NCBI GenBank assembly: GCA_964542745.1
Contig: CAZIVR010000008.1
Coordinates: forward strand, 1-64,000
Length of the DNA: 64,000 bases
Reading direction: 5' to 3'
Origin: DATKAB01 sp964542745
GTDB taxonomy: Bacteria; Eisenbacteria; RBG-16-71-46
Shown here: positions 8,548-17,722 of the stretch, piece by piece
Layout of the letters: every line of letters starts with the position of its first letter
Position numbering within the stretch: position 1 is the stretch's first letter
Notes under the pieces: model-generated
The model's database searches: none
What the model saw: the letters and a program-made list of their open reading frames with translations, nothing else
What the model was told of the DNA's origin: nothing
Made by a program: the position numbers and the translations under genes

Positions 8548-11097
8548 TCAGCGCCGCGCGGGCGTTCCCTGCTCCTGGGCGGTGAGGATCTCGCTGAAGA
8601 ACTCGTCGCCGGTCTGGTTGGCGGCGCTCACGTAGAAGGGCGTCCGGCCGCCGGCGTCGAGCAGCGTGTTGGGGAACACGGCCGTGCCCACCAGCCCGCC
8701 CGGCGCCTTCATCATCACCATCGGGTAGCGGCGCCACGCCGCGTCGGGCTGCCGCACGTGCAGCCACATCTCGCGCACCTCGGCGGCGCTCACCCCCTGC
8801 AGCGAGGCCGAGACCACGGTCGGCTGGTCGAGCGGCACGCGCACCGGCGTGTCGAGGACCTTGAGCGTGGGCCGGTCGATGCCGAGGCCCAGCTCGAAGT
8901 TCGCGAAGCGCTGGTTGCCGCCCGGCAGGTCGAGGACCTGGACCGGGGACGATTCGCCGCGGGTCTCGATGCGGACGCTGTGCGGCCCGCGCGGCAGCTC
9001 GAGCGACAGCGGCGTCACGCCGCGCCGCTCGCCGTCCACGTACACGGCCGCGCCGCTCAGGCTCTCCGAGCCCTCGGCGTCGGTCCACAGGGCCCGCACC
9101 TCGAGCAGGCCGGTGGCCGGCGAGGTCACGGCGCGCGCCGCGAGCGGAGTGGCCTCGCGCACCCGCACCTGCACGGTCTGGCCCCACGGCTGGAGTCCGG
9201 GACCGGAGAAGCGCACCTCGTGGGTCCCGGGCGACAGGCTGTCCACGGTGAGCGGCGCGATGCCGCGCGCGATCCCGTCCACCGTCACCGCCACGGGGAT
9301 CCCGCCGTCTCCCGAGTACACCTCGAGCGCGCCCCACATCGGAGCGTCGAGGCGGACCTTCTCGCCGCGCGCGCCCCGCACCTCGAATTCCGCGCCGCCG
9401 TGCTCGGCGAAGCCGAGCCCGACGCGATGCGTCCCGGGCGAGAGGGAAACGGTCGCCGGCGTGCGGCGCGCGAGCTCCTTGCCGTCCACCGTGATCCAGG
9501 CGCCCGGCGGATGGCTCTCGATCACGGCCTCGAAGCGGGCCCCGCCGAGTCCCAGCGCTCCCAGCGCCCGGGCGAGCCGGCCGGGTTCGCCGGCCGCGTG
9601 CTCGTCCCCGGTGCCGCCCAGCATCCAGCCCGCGACGAACAGGACCGCGACCAGTGCCGCCCACGCCCACGGCCGCTGCCACACCGGCCGCTCGGGGGCG
9701 CTCGCGGCGGGCTCGTTCCAGCGCGGGCGGCGCGGGACGCGGGCGCCGTCCGCGGCGAAGTCGGGCCGGCGCGCCGGCATGTCGGGCTGGAGGAAGGGCG
9801 GCTCGGGTCCCGCGTTCGCGACGGGCGAAGGGGCGGGCACGACGGGCGCGGAGATCGGCGCCGCTTCCGGGGCCGCGGCCGCGAGAGATGGCGCGGCCGG
9901 GGGCGCGGGCGGCGCGGGCACGGACGCGAGGGCCGAAGGCGTGGAGGCGGGCGAGGGCGCGGGGCGCGCGGCCGTGGAGGGCGCGTGCCGCGCTCGCTCG
10001 GGGCGAGGCTCGAGCCGGGCGCTCTCGACTCGCCAATCGGCGGCCTCGGGCTCGCGCGGCGCGTGGGGCGCCGCCGCGGCCGGCTCCTCCGGCGCGAGGG
10101 GCGTGAGCTCGATTCCCGCCCCGCTCCCCGGCGCGTCGCCGGGACGAACCGGCGAGATGGCCCGCGCGGTCAGGTCCGCGGGTTCGGGCGTCGGCGGGAT
10201 GCTCTCGGGCAGGTCGGCGGGCAGATCGTCGGCCGGGGCCGAATCCGGGAACTCGTCCCGGCGGGAGCTTCGCGAACGCGAAACCCAGCCGAACATGTTG
10301 GACCACCAGCCACCCGCGCGCGGGGGCGCGGGTGCGGGTTCAGCCTCGGAGGCTTCGTAGACCACGGTCCAGCCGTCGCCCGAACCGGCCGCGGGACCGG
10401 GCGGCGTGGGCCGCGGGGCTCCGCCGGCCGGTTCGAGTTCGTGCGACGCGGACGATTCGGCCACCACGGCGCGGGCGCCGATCGCGCGCGCGATCGCGCT
10501 GGCCGGCTGGGAGCCGCGCTCCGGGATCGCCGCATCCCCGAGGCCCTGCTCGGCGGTGTCGCCGGCCTGAGCGTCCGGGACCCATGCCCCATCCACGGTG
10601 GCCCCGGCGGGAATCGTGAAGTGCACGCGGACCCGGTGCGCGGCGTCGATCGCGAGGGCGAACGCCTCGCGGCCCTCCTGGTCGCGGATGCGCACCCATT
10701 CCACCTCGGAGCGATGGTCGTCGAGCCACAGGTCCGGAGGCGGGGCGCCGACCCAGCCGAAGGCCACCTCGCCCGGCGTGCGGACGAACGCCATCGAGGC
10801 TGGAGCCGTGGCGCCGCCCCGGTCCCACAGCTCGGCATGGGAGAACAGGAGCCCGGTCAGGAGGTGATGGAGCAGGGCCGGGATCGGCCGGTCGCCGGTC
10901 TCCCCGCTCGAAGTCTCGACCGCCATGCCGAGCAGGTCGCGAAGCCAGCTCTCGACCTCTTCGGCGCTGTACCCGGAGGGCACTCCCACCATCACCAGGT
11001 CGGTGCCGCCGGAGCGGGCACGGCTGGTCAGCAGTTCGCCGTGTCCGCGGGCGGAAACCAGCCACTGGCGGACGTCCGTTGCCGCGTCGTTGGTCAT
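8548..11097 (-). CDS. PEGA-domain membrane protein
   Basis: 849 residues. The N-terminal cytoplasmic part (about 1-170) is unrecognised. It is followed by a long Pro/Ala-rich low-complexity region, one transmembrane segment near 477-495 (WAWAALVAVLFVAGWML), and three extracytoplasmic PEGA repeats. These start at about 519, 585 and 655 and are marked by ITVDGKELARRTPATVSLSPG, VTVDGIARGIAPLTVDSLSPG (each quoted in part by family pattern PxGAxVxVDG...TP..L.LPxG) and YVDGERRGVTPLSLELPRG. A C-terminal beta-rich part of about 120 residues is unrecognised. PEGA repeats are surface beta domains often attached to kinases or regulators; no kinase is present here. ATG is preceded by GGGAG and a consensus promoter 54 bases upstream. 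Confidence 0.75.
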   Translation of the reverse strand: MTNDAATDVRQWLVSARGHGELLTSRARSGGTDLVMVGVPSGYSAEEVESWLRDLLGMAVETSSGETGDRPIPALLHHLLTGLLFSHAELWDRGGATAPASMAFVRTPGEVAFGWVGAPPPDLWLDDHRSEVEWVRIRDQEGREAFALAIDAAHRVRVHFTIPAGATVDGAWVPDAQAGDTAEQGLGDAAIPERGSQPASAIARAIGARAVVAESSASHELEPAGGAPRPTPPGPAAGSGDGWTVVYEASEAEPAPAPPRAGGWWSNMFGWVSRSRSSRRDEFPDSAPADDLPADLPESIPPTPEPADLTARAISPVRPGDAPGSGAGIELTPLAPEEPAAAAPHAPREPEAADWRVESARLEPRPERARHAPSTAARPAPSPASTPSALASVPAPPAPPAAPSLAAAAPEAAPISAPVVPAPSPVANAGPEPPFLQPDMPARRPDFAADGARVPRRPRWNEPAASAPERPVWQRPWAWAALVAVLFVAGWMLGGTGDEHAAGEPGRLARALGALGLGGARFEAVIESHPPGAWITVDGKELARRTPATVSLSPGTHRVGLGFAEHGGAEFEVRGARGEKVRLDAPMWGALEVYSGDGGIPVAVTVDGIARGIAPLTVDSLSPGTHEVRFSGPGLQPWGQTVQVRVREATPLAARAVTSPATGLLEVRALWTDAEGSESLSGAAVYVDGERRGVTPLSLELPRGPHSVRIETRGESSPVQVLDLPGGNQRFANFELGLGIDRPTLKVLDTPVRVPLDQPTVVSASLQGVSAAEVREMWLHVRQPDAAWRRYPMVMMKAPGGLVGTAVFPNTLLDAGGRTPFYVSAANQTGDEFFSEILTAQEQGTPARR

Positions 11098-11157
11098 GAT
11101 GGGGCTCCCTCCCCGCGCACCGATCCCGGCTTCGGAGCCGGGTTCCGACCGCGGCGC

Positions 11158-11186
11158 ACGCTAGCCAAGGGCCGCGCAAGTGTCAA
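11158..11186 (-). promoter_or_regulatory. sigma-70-type promoter of PEGA gene
   Basis: Reading leftwards: perfect -35 TTGACA (11181-11186), 17-nt spacer, -10 TAGCGT (11158-11163). Predicted leader to the ATG at 11097 is about 54 nt. Confidence 0.7.
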
Positions 11187-11299
11187 CAATTCATGGGCTT
11201 GTGGCATAGGACTTGCCGCCCTTCGAGCCGCGAACTGTGATTCCGGGGTCAACTTCCCCGCGCATGTGGACGATTCAGGGTTCAGGCGCCGTCCCGAGC

Positions 11300-11329
11300 T
11301 TGCATCCTGCATGCCGGAGTCAGTAGCTT
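11300..11329 (+). promoter_or_regulatory. promoter of LysM transglycosylase gene
   Basis: TTGCAT (11300-11305), 18-nt spacer, TAGCTT (11324-11329), about 38 nt before the ATG at 11368. It is of the same TTGnnn/TAGnnT type as other promoters in the window. Confidence 0.55.
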
Positions 11330-11367
11330 GCCCCGGTCCGGAAACGCAGCCGAGGAGATCCCCCAGC

Positions 11368-13272
11368 ATGAAGCAGTGGCCCGACCGCCGAATCGGACTC
11401 ATCAGTCTCGCCTTGCTGGCCGCCTTCGCCAGCCGGGCCGGGGCCGAGCCCGCCGGCGTCGTCCCCCCCACGCTGCTGGCCGCGACCTCGACGGCCGCGG
11501 CCTCGCCGGCTCCGGCCGGCGGGCGCACCGCGGAGGATTCCTCGCGGGCGGCCTCGCTCCTGGTCCTGCGCGAGGGCTACGAGCGGGCGTGGAACCTCCG
11601 CCAGTCGGGTGACGCCTCCGCCGCCGGGCTGGCCGCGGAACGGGCGCTCGCGGAGATCGGCGCGCTCCTGACCCGCGATGCCGACGCGACCAGCCGCCGC
11701 GAGCTGACCGAACTCCAGTCCCGCTACGAGGGGCTGCGCGACCTCGCCCGGCGCGACCTGCAGGAGCCTCCCGCCGAGCCCGGGAACGAGGCCGACGACC
11801 GGGTGCTCAACGCCCCGGCCGCCGAGGCGCTCCAGCCCCAGTTCAACACCGACGTCTACCGCTGGATCGAATTCTTCACGGGCAACGGGCGCTCCACCTT
11901 CGAGCGCTGGCTCAAGCGGTCCGGCCGCTACATGAACCTGTTCCGCGCGATCCTGCAGCGCGAGGGCCTGCCTCCCGATCTGGTGCACCTCGTGTTCGTG
12001 GAGAGCGGCTTCAACCTGAACGCCCGCTCCTACGCCTCCGCGGTCGGGCCGTGGCAGTTCCTGCGTTCCACCTCGCGCATGTTCGGACTCGACGTGAACC
12101 AGTGGGTGGACGAGCGCAAGGATCCCGAGAAGTCCACGGTCGCCGCCGCCCGCTACCTCAAGCACCTCTACGGGATCTTCGGCGACTGGCCCCTGGCGCT
12201 GGCCTCCTACAACGCCGGCGAGGGCACCGTCCTGCGCGCCATCAAGCGCCAGGGCACCACCAACTACTGGGACCTGCGCCTGCCCCGTCAGACCGAGGAC
12301 TACGTGCCCCAGTTCATGGCGGTGCTCGCCATCTCGCGCGACCCGGGCAAGTACGGCTTCGACGAGGTGGCGCTGGACGACCCGATGGAGTTCGACGAGG
12401 TGGCGCTCAAGGGCGCGGTGGACCTGCGCAGCCTGGCGAAGCTCGCGGACTGCTCGCTCGAGGAGCTCAAGCTCCTCAACCCCGCCGTGGTGCGCCACGC
12501 GGTCCCGGGCAAGAACGGCCTCACCACCGTGCGCCTGCCGCGGGGCAAGGGCGAGGTGCTGACCCAGAAGCTGGCGGACGGGGCGACCCTGCCGCAGGTG
12601 GATCTCTCGGTCCGCCATCGCGTGCGCCGCGGCGAGACGCTGCAGGGCATCGCCGCCAAGTACCACGTCAGCGCGCAGCGGCTGGCGGTCGCCAACGGCA
12701 TCGGCCGCAAGCACCCGCTGCGGGTCGGCGTCACGCTCACGATTCCGGCCGCCGCCGCGGCCTCCCTGCCGGTGCTCGCCGACGCCGACGACCCGCGGGC
12801 TTCGACCGACTACGTGCCCCCGCGCGACATCCGCCCGCCCGCCCGCATCAGCGGGCAGTCCACGGCCGAGGGCCGTTCCACGCACGTGGTGCGCCGCGGG
12901 GAGACGCTGGCCTCGATCGCGCAGCGCTACGGGTGCACGAGCGCCGACATCGTCCGCTGGAACCGGCTGGCCACGCACACCGTGCGCCGCGGCACCCGGC
13001 TCAAGATCCGCTCCGACGCCGCCGACTCGACGCGGCTCGCCAGCGCCGCCGCCGACAGCGCCCAGATCGCGGCGCTCAAGCCTCCGACGCCGCGCGCGAA
13101 GTCGGGATCGGCGCGCGCCGGCTCCGGCAAGACCGTGATCGTGCAGCGCGGCGACACGCTCTCGGGGATCGCCCGCCGCCACGGCGTGAGCCTCTCGTCG
13201 CTGAAGCGCGCGAACGGGATCTCCGGCTCGGTGGTCCGCACCGGGCAGCGGCTCCGCATTCCCCAGAGCTGA
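11368..13272 (+). CDS. MltD-like lytic transglycosylase with three LysM
   Basis: 634 residues, exported. A Sec-type signal peptide ends near ASRAGA (about 25). The SLT domain (about 195-330) carries the catalytic Glu in VFVESGFN, followed by SYASAVGPWQF and LASYNAGEG. Three LysM repeats follow at about 416-460, 505-550 and 589-632, each opening with RRGETL or QRGDTL. The domain order SLT-LysM-LysM-LysM matches MltD, which cleaves peptidoglycan to 1,6-anhydro-muropeptides. The ATG at 11368 is preceded by GAGGAG at a suitable distance and by a signal-peptide-like start. It ends 66 bases from the convergent phosphatase gene. Confidence 0.92.
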   Translation: MKQWPDRRIGLISLALLAAFASRAGAEPAGVVPPTLLAATSTAAASPAPAGGRTAEDSSRAASLLVLREGYERAWNLRQSGDASAAGLAAERALAEIGALLTRDADATSRRELTELQSRYEGLRDLARRDLQEPPAEPGNEADDRVLNAPAAEALQPQFNTDVYRWIEFFTGNGRSTFERWLKRSGRYMNLFRAILQREGLPPDLVHLVFVESGFNLNARSYASAVGPWQFLRSTSRMFGLDVNQWVDERKDPEKSTVAAARYLKHLYGIFGDWPLALASYNAGEGTVLRAIKRQGTTNYWDLRLPRQTEDYVPQFMAVLAISRDPGKYGFDEVALDDPMEFDEVALKGAVDLRSLAKLADCSLEELKLLNPAVVRHAVPGKNGLTTVRLPRGKGEVLTQKLADGATLPQVDLSVRHRVRRGETLQGIAAKYHVSAQRLAVANGIGRKHPLRVGVTLTIPAAAAASLPVLADADDPRASTDYVPPRDIRPPARISGQSTAEGRSTHVVRRGETLASIAQRYGCTSADIVRWNRLATHTVRRGTRLKIRSDAADSTRLASAAADSAQIAALKPPTPRAKSGSARAGSGKTVIVQRGDTLSGIARRHGVSLSSLKRANGISGSVVRTGQRLRIPQS

Positions 13273-13338
13273 CCGCGCGGGCGGCACCCCGCTCCCGCGC
13301 TCGCGGACCCGATCGCCTCCCGCCCGGCCCGGCCGGGG

Positions 13339-14967
13339 TTACGCCGCGCCGCCCCGCCTCAGCAGCAGCAGCGTGACGTCGTCGGTGCGGTGCGCGCCGG
13401 AGAGGAAGCCCTCGACCTCGCTCACGAGCCGGTCGGCCACGGTCTCCAGCGAGGATTCGCCGACGCTCTTCTCGAGGATCGCGCGCAGCCGCTCCTCCCC
13501 GAAGAAGTCCTCGCCGCGCTGCGCCTCGGGGATGCCGTCGGTGAACAGCGCGAACAGCGAGCCCGGCGCGAGATCCACGGAGGCGCTGGCGTAGGGGAAG
13601 TCGTCGAGCACCGCGATCGGCACCCCGTCGGCGGCCAGCTCGCGCACCTCGCCCCCGTTCACCACCAGCGGCGCGTTGTGCCCGGCGTTGACGTAGCGCA
13701 GGCGGCCGGTGCCGAGATCGAGCTCGCCGAAGAACATCGTGACGAAGTGGCCGGCGTCGGTGCCGCGGTGCATCACCGCGTTGAGCCGCCGGGCCAGGTC
13801 GCCCGGGTCGGTGCACACGTCGTACAGGACGCGCGCGGACGACAGCACCGAGGACATCAGCAGCGCCGCGCCCATGCCCTTGCCCGAGACGTCGCCGACC
13901 AGGAACAGCAGCCGGCCGTCCGGTCGCGTGTGGAAGTCGTAGAGATCGCCGCCCACCTCGTGGCAGGTCTCGAGGCGCGCCACGCACTGCCAACCGGGCA
14001 GGGTCGCGGGGGCGTCGAGCAGGAGGTTCTGCTGGATGTGGGTGGCGGTCGCCAGTTCCTGCGCCATGCGGAGCCTGACCTGCTCGGTCTCGAGCAGCCG
14101 GGCGTTGGTGATCTTGACCGCCGCCATGTTGCCGAGCAGCGTGAGGATTTCGAGCTGCTCCTGGCCGTAGGTGACGGTGAAGTCCGAGGTGTCGGCGTAG
14201 AGCACGCCCAGCACCTTTTCGTTGTCGAACAGGGGCACCGCCATCGCCGAGTGCACGGCCTGCGCGATGATGCTCTCGCGGGCCGCGAAGCGGGGGTCGT
14301 GGGCGGCGTCCGCGGTGATGACCGACGTGCAGTCGTCGAGCACGGTCTTGAGGATCGCCCGCGAGATCGCGAGCGGCTGGCGCGAACTGCCGCCCCGGAA
14401 GCGGGCCGCCATCTGCACCGGCTCGGCGTCCGCGCTTTCGCGCAGGAGCAGGATCAGGCGGCTCGCCGGGATCGCCTTTTCGACGAAGCGCAGCACCTCC
14501 TCGCAGGTCTCGGGGAGCGGGCGCGGCAGCACCAGCTGGCGGCCGGCTTCGATCAGCACGTGCACGAGCCCCGGGTTGCTGGCGGTCGGCGAGGGCCGGC
14601 CCAGGATGTCGCGGGCGTTGATGCGCAGGGACGAGCTGATGCTCGGCGAGGGCGTCCACTGCGTCTTCGCCTCGTCGCCCTCCCCCAGCACCCGCAGCAG
14701 CACGCTGCCCACCTCGACCAGGTCGCTCTCCTTGAGACGGATCGGCTGGCTGGCCTCGGCGCCGTTCACGCGGGTGCCGTTGCGGCTGCCGAGGTCGGAG
14801 AGCCAGTAGCCGTCCGAGCGCCGCAGCACCTCGGCGTGATCCTTGGACACCGTGGCGTCCGCGATCTGCACGGCGTTGCGCGAGGAGCGCCCGATGCCGA
14901 CCCGATCGCCCTCGATCGGCCACATGCGCGGCTCGCCGTTGACCACCGCCTGAAAACGCAGGCTCAC
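13339..14967 (-). CDS. FHA-GAF-PP2C (SpoIIE-type) serine phosphatase
   Basis: 542 residues in three parts. An FHA domain (about 20-95; GRSSRNAVQI, KDHAEV, LGSRNGTRVNG) binds phosphothreonine. A GAF domain spans about 150-300. A SpoIIE/RsbU-type PP2C domain spans about 330-535, with EVGGDLYDF, GDVSGKGMGAALLMS, NAGHNAPL, FTDGIPEAQ and TDDVTLLLL. The conserved acidic metal ligands appear intact. Such enzymes usually dephosphorylate STAS anti-anti-sigma proteins; a STAS/kinase pair lies at 39.1-39.8 kb. It is 25 bases after glgC on the same strand and probably the last gene of that transcript. Confidence 0.93.
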   Translation of the reverse strand: MSLRFQAVVNGEPRMWPIEGDRVGIGRSSRNAVQIADATVSKDHAEVLRRSDGYWLSDLGSRNGTRVNGAEASQPIRLKESDLVEVGSVLLRVLGEGDEAKTQWTPSPSISSSLRINARDILGRPSPTASNPGLVHVLIEAGRQLVLPRPLPETCEEVLRFVEKAIPASRLILLLRESADAEPVQMAARFRGGSSRQPLAISRAILKTVLDDCTSVITADAAHDPRFAARESIIAQAVHSAMAVPLFDNEKVLGVLYADTSDFTVTYGQEQLEILTLLGNMAAVKITNARLLETEQVRLRMAQELATATHIQQNLLLDAPATLPGWQCVARLETCHEVGGDLYDFHTRPDGRLLFLVGDVSGKGMGAALLMSSVLSSARVLYDVCTDPGDLARRLNAVMHRGTDAGHFVTMFFGELDLGTGRLRYVNAGHNAPLVVNGGEVRELAADGVPIAVLDDFPYASASVDLAPGSLFALFTDGIPEAQRGEDFFGEERLRAILEKSVGESSLETVADRLVSEVEGFLSGAHRTDDVTLLLLRRGGAA

Positions 14968-14992
14968 CCGCCGCTCCTTTCCGGCGCCGCGA

Positions 14993-16270
14993 TCAATGCA
15001 TGGACTCCGGGCCGTCCACCACGCCCCCCGAGGGGACGTCGGCCGTGAAGGCCCCTTCCGCGACGCCGGCGCCGATGCGCGCGTTTCGTCCGATCGTGAG
15101 TCCGGCCGGCAGGCGCGCGCCCTTGCCGACCACGGTCAGCCCGCTCGACAGGTGCTCGGGGCACGCGCGGTTCGGCACGCCCGCGTCGCCGACGCCGAGG
15201 CGCGCGCCGTCGCCGAGGCGCACGTCCTTGTCCACGATCGCCCGGTCGAGCGAGGCGTCGCGCCCCACCACCGTGTCGTGCATCACGATGCTGTCGCGCA
15301 CCACGGCGCCCTTCGCGACGCTCACGCCCGGGAACAGCACCGAGCGCTCGACCCGGCCCGCGATCCGGCAGCCGTTGGCGACGAAACTGTCCCGCACGGC
15401 GCAGTCGGTCTCGAAGCGCACCGGCGCGCGGTCGGCGCTCTGCGTGTGGATCACCCAGTCGGGATCCGCCAGGTCGAGGGGCGGCTCCCCGGTCAGGAAC
15501 GCCCGGTTGGCCTCGTAGTAGGAGTCGAGCGTCCCCACGTCCTGCCAGTAGGAGCCGAAGCGGTACGCGAACACGCCCGCCCCGCGCGCCACCAGCCGCG
15601 GCAGCAGGTCCTTGCCGAAGTCGTGGCTCGAGTCGTGGATCGCCGCGTCCTCCACCAGCCAGCGCATCAGCGACTCGCGATCGAACAGGTAGACGCCCAT
15701 CGAGGCCAGCCGCGAGCGGGCGGTCTTGGGCTTCTCGAGGAATCCGGTGACGCGGGCGTTCGCGTCCGTCTCGAGGATCCCGAACGAGCTGACCTGCGAT
15801 TCGGGAACCTCGGTGACGGCCACCGTGACCTCGGCGCCCTTGGCCTGGTGATAGGCGTAGAGCACGTTGTAATCCATCTTGTAGACGTGGTCGCCCGACA
15901 GGATCAGCACCTGGTCGGTGCGGCGCCGGCGCAGGTGGATCAGGTTGCGGTAGATGGCGTCGGCAGTGCCCTGGTACCAGTCGCTCTCCACCGATCCCAG
16001 CGCGGGCTGCAGGATCTGCACGCCGCCGCGGTTGCGGTCGAGATCCCAGGGGCGCCCGGGGCCGATGTGCTGGTTGAGCGACGTGGGCCGGTACTGGGTG
16101 AGCACGCCGATGTCGAAGATCCCGGAGTTCACGCAGTTGGAAAGCGTGAAGTCGATGATGCGGTACTTGCCCCCGAACGGGACGGCCGGCTTGGCGCGAC
16201 GCTCCGAGAGCAGGCACAGGCGGCTGCCGACGCCCCCGGCGAGGATGAACGCGTAGCGCGAGGTCCTCAC
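14993..16270 (-). CDS. glgC: glucose-1-phosphate adenylyltransferase
   Basis: 425 residues, normal GlgC length. It makes ADP-glucose for glycogen from ATP and glucose-1-phosphate. The nucleotidyltransferase start is LAGGVGSRLCLLSERRAKPAVPFGGKYR. Further motifs are the catalytic region SGDHVYKMDY, glucose-1-P-binding FLEKPK, and YWQDVGTLDSYYEAN. A C-terminal left-handed beta-helix of hexapeptide repeats follows from about 290. The GTG start overlaps the upstream paralogue's stop (GTGA), so synthesis of the two chains is coupled. Confidence 0.93.
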   Translation of the reverse strand: MRTSRYAFILAGGVGSRLCLLSERRAKPAVPFGGKYRIIDFTLSNCVNSGIFDIGVLTQYRPTSLNQHIGPGRPWDLDRNRGGVQILQPALGSVESDWYQGTADAIYRNLIHLRRRRTDQVLILSGDHVYKMDYNVLYAYHQAKGAEVTVAVTEVPESQVSSFGILETDANARVTGFLEKPKTARSRLASMGVYLFDRESLMRWLVEDAAIHDSSHDFGKDLLPRLVARGAGVFAYRFGSYWQDVGTLDSYYEANRAFLTGEPPLDLADPDWVIHTQSADRAPVRFETDCAVRDSFVANGCRIAGRVERSVLFPGVSVAKGAVVRDSIVMHDTVVGRDASLDRAIVDKDVRLGDGARLGVGDAGVPNRACPEHLSSGLTVVGKGARLPAGLTIGRNARIGAGVAEGAFTADVPSGGVVDGPESMH

Positions 16271-17526
16271 CGCAGCTCCTCCTGCCAGGCGCGGCTCGCC
16301 ACCACGGAGCCGGGCGCCACCACCCCGCCGGAGAAGGCGTGCGGCTTGACCCCCACGCCCACCACGGCCGCCCGTCCCACCTTCAGCCCGGGCGGGAGCG
16401 AAGCGTCCTTGCCGATCAGGGTGAGGCCCTCGAGCCAGTCGTGCTCGCGGGCGGCGGGCGGCTCGCCCCAGCCGACTTCCGCGCCCTCCCCGACGCGCAC
16501 GTACTTGTCCACGACCGCGTTCCGCACGCGGGCGCCGCGTTCCACCACCACGTCGCTCATGATCACCGACTCGATCACCTCGGCCCCGGGCTCGACCGTG
16601 ACGCCGGGCGAGAGCACCGAGCGCACCACCCGCCCGCGCACGCGGCAGCCGTTGGCCACCACGCTGTCCGAGATGTCGGCGCCTTCCCCGACGTGCACCG
16701 GAGGGCGTTCCTCGTCGCGCGTGAGGATCGGCCAGCGCGGGTCGTCGAGCACCAGCCGCGGCGACGGCGCCACCAGTTCGAGGTTGGCCCGGTAGAACGA
16801 CCCGACGGTGCCCACGTCCTCCCAGTAGCCGCGGTACTCGTGGGCGGCGACCGGGTCGCCGTCCTTGAGCATCGGGCGAAGCACGTCGAGCACCAGGTCC
16901 ACCGGGCTCGACTCGAGGCGCGAGCCGAGCGCCCGCCGGTCGAAGAGGTAGACGCCCATCGAGGCGAACGGCGTCTCGGCGCGCTCGGGCTTCTCGACGA
17001 GGGAGACGACGTTGCCCTCCCCGTCCACCGTGGCCATGCCGAAGCGCCGCGTCTGGTCGGGCGGCACGCGGGTCACCGCGAGCGTGGCCGCCGCCCCCCG
17101 CGCCACGTGGGTGGCGAGCAGGTCCCGGTAGTCCATCTGGTACACGTGGTCTCCCGAGAGCACCAGCAGGTGGTCGGGGCGCCGGTCCTCGATGAAGTCC
17201 CAGTTCTGCGAGATGGCGTCGGCCGTGCCCCGGTACCAGCCCGCGTGGCTGCGGGTGAGGTACGGCTGGAGGATCATCACGCCGCCGCCGCGGCGGTCCA
17301 TGTCCCAGGGGCGGCCGGCGCCGATGTGATCGTGCAGCGAGGTGGGCGCGTGCTGCGTGAGCACGCCGACCTGCACGCAGCCCGAGTGGCAGCAGTTGCT
17401 CAGCACGAAGTCCGCGACCCGGTACTTGCCGCCGAAGGGCACCGCGCTCACCGCGCGCTCGGCGGTCAGCACTCCCAGGCGCTCGCCACCTCCGCCCGAG
17501 AGCACCAGCGTCAACGCGTTGCGCAC
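16267..17526 (-). CDS. divergent GlgC paralogue (possible second subunit)
   Basis: 419 residues, clearly homologous to the downstream GlgC along its whole length (FGGKYR, SGDHVYQMDY, VEKPERAE, YWEDVGTVGSFY, beta-helix C-terminus). The RAKPAVPF block of GlgC is RAVSAVPF here, so the Lys known in the Escherichia coli enzyme for effector binding is replaced by Val. The N-terminal loop is GGGGERLGVLT rather than GGxGSRLxxLS. Paired GlgC-like chains form hetero-oligomers in some Firmicutes (GlgC/GlgD) and in plants; a similar catalytic/regulatory pair is an inference here. The GTG start is supported by GGAGGGAGG upstream and by a promoter at 17620-17649. Confidence 0.88.
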   Translation of the reverse strand: MRNALTLVLSGGGGERLGVLTAERAVSAVPFGGKYRVADFVLSNCCHSGCVQVGVLTQHAPTSLHDHIGAGRPWDMDRRGGGVMILQPYLTRSHAGWYRGTADAISQNWDFIEDRRPDHLLVLSGDHVYQMDYRDLLATHVARGAAATLAVTRVPPDQTRRFGMATVDGEGNVVSLVEKPERAETPFASMGVYLFDRRALGSRLESSPVDLVLDVLRPMLKDGDPVAAHEYRGYWEDVGTVGSFYRANLELVAPSPRLVLDDPRWPILTRDEERPPVHVGEGADISDSVVANGCRVRGRVVRSVLSPGVTVEPGAEVIESVIMSDVVVERGARVRNAVVDKYVRVGEGAEVGWGEPPAAREHDWLEGLTLIGKDASLPPGLKVGRAAVVGVGVKPHAFSGGVVAPGSVVASRAWQEELR

Positions 17527-17619
17527 GTTCCTCCCTCCGAAGGCGCGTGCGCGCCGTGGGGAGCGCCGCGAACCGGGATGCCGCGTGGGTGTGGCGGAAA
17601 GGCGACGGCGGAAAGCGGC

Positions 17620-17649
17620 AGGCTAGCCGGTCCGATTCCCGGACCGCAA
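17620..17649 (-). promoter_or_regulatory. promoter of the two-glgC operon
   Basis: Reading leftwards: TTGCGG (17644-17649), 18-nt spacer, TAGCCT (17620-17625). Leader to the GTG at 17526 is about 87 nt. The 17527-17722 gap otherwise shows only GC-rich sequence. Confidence 0.6.
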
Positions 17650-17722
17650 GCGAGCCGCGCCGATTCCCGGTGCGGGGCGCGCGCGGACCGCGGCGCCGCG
17701 GCTCCGGGGACGCGCCCCGGGG

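Noticed and set aside
5809..13272. Very long plus-strand open frame (about 2487 codons) spanning several minus-strand genes
   Set aside because: Only its last 634 codons encode a real protein (the LysM transglycosylase). The rest is Arg/Ala/Gly-rich antisense of comEC and the PEGA gene, opened by high GC.
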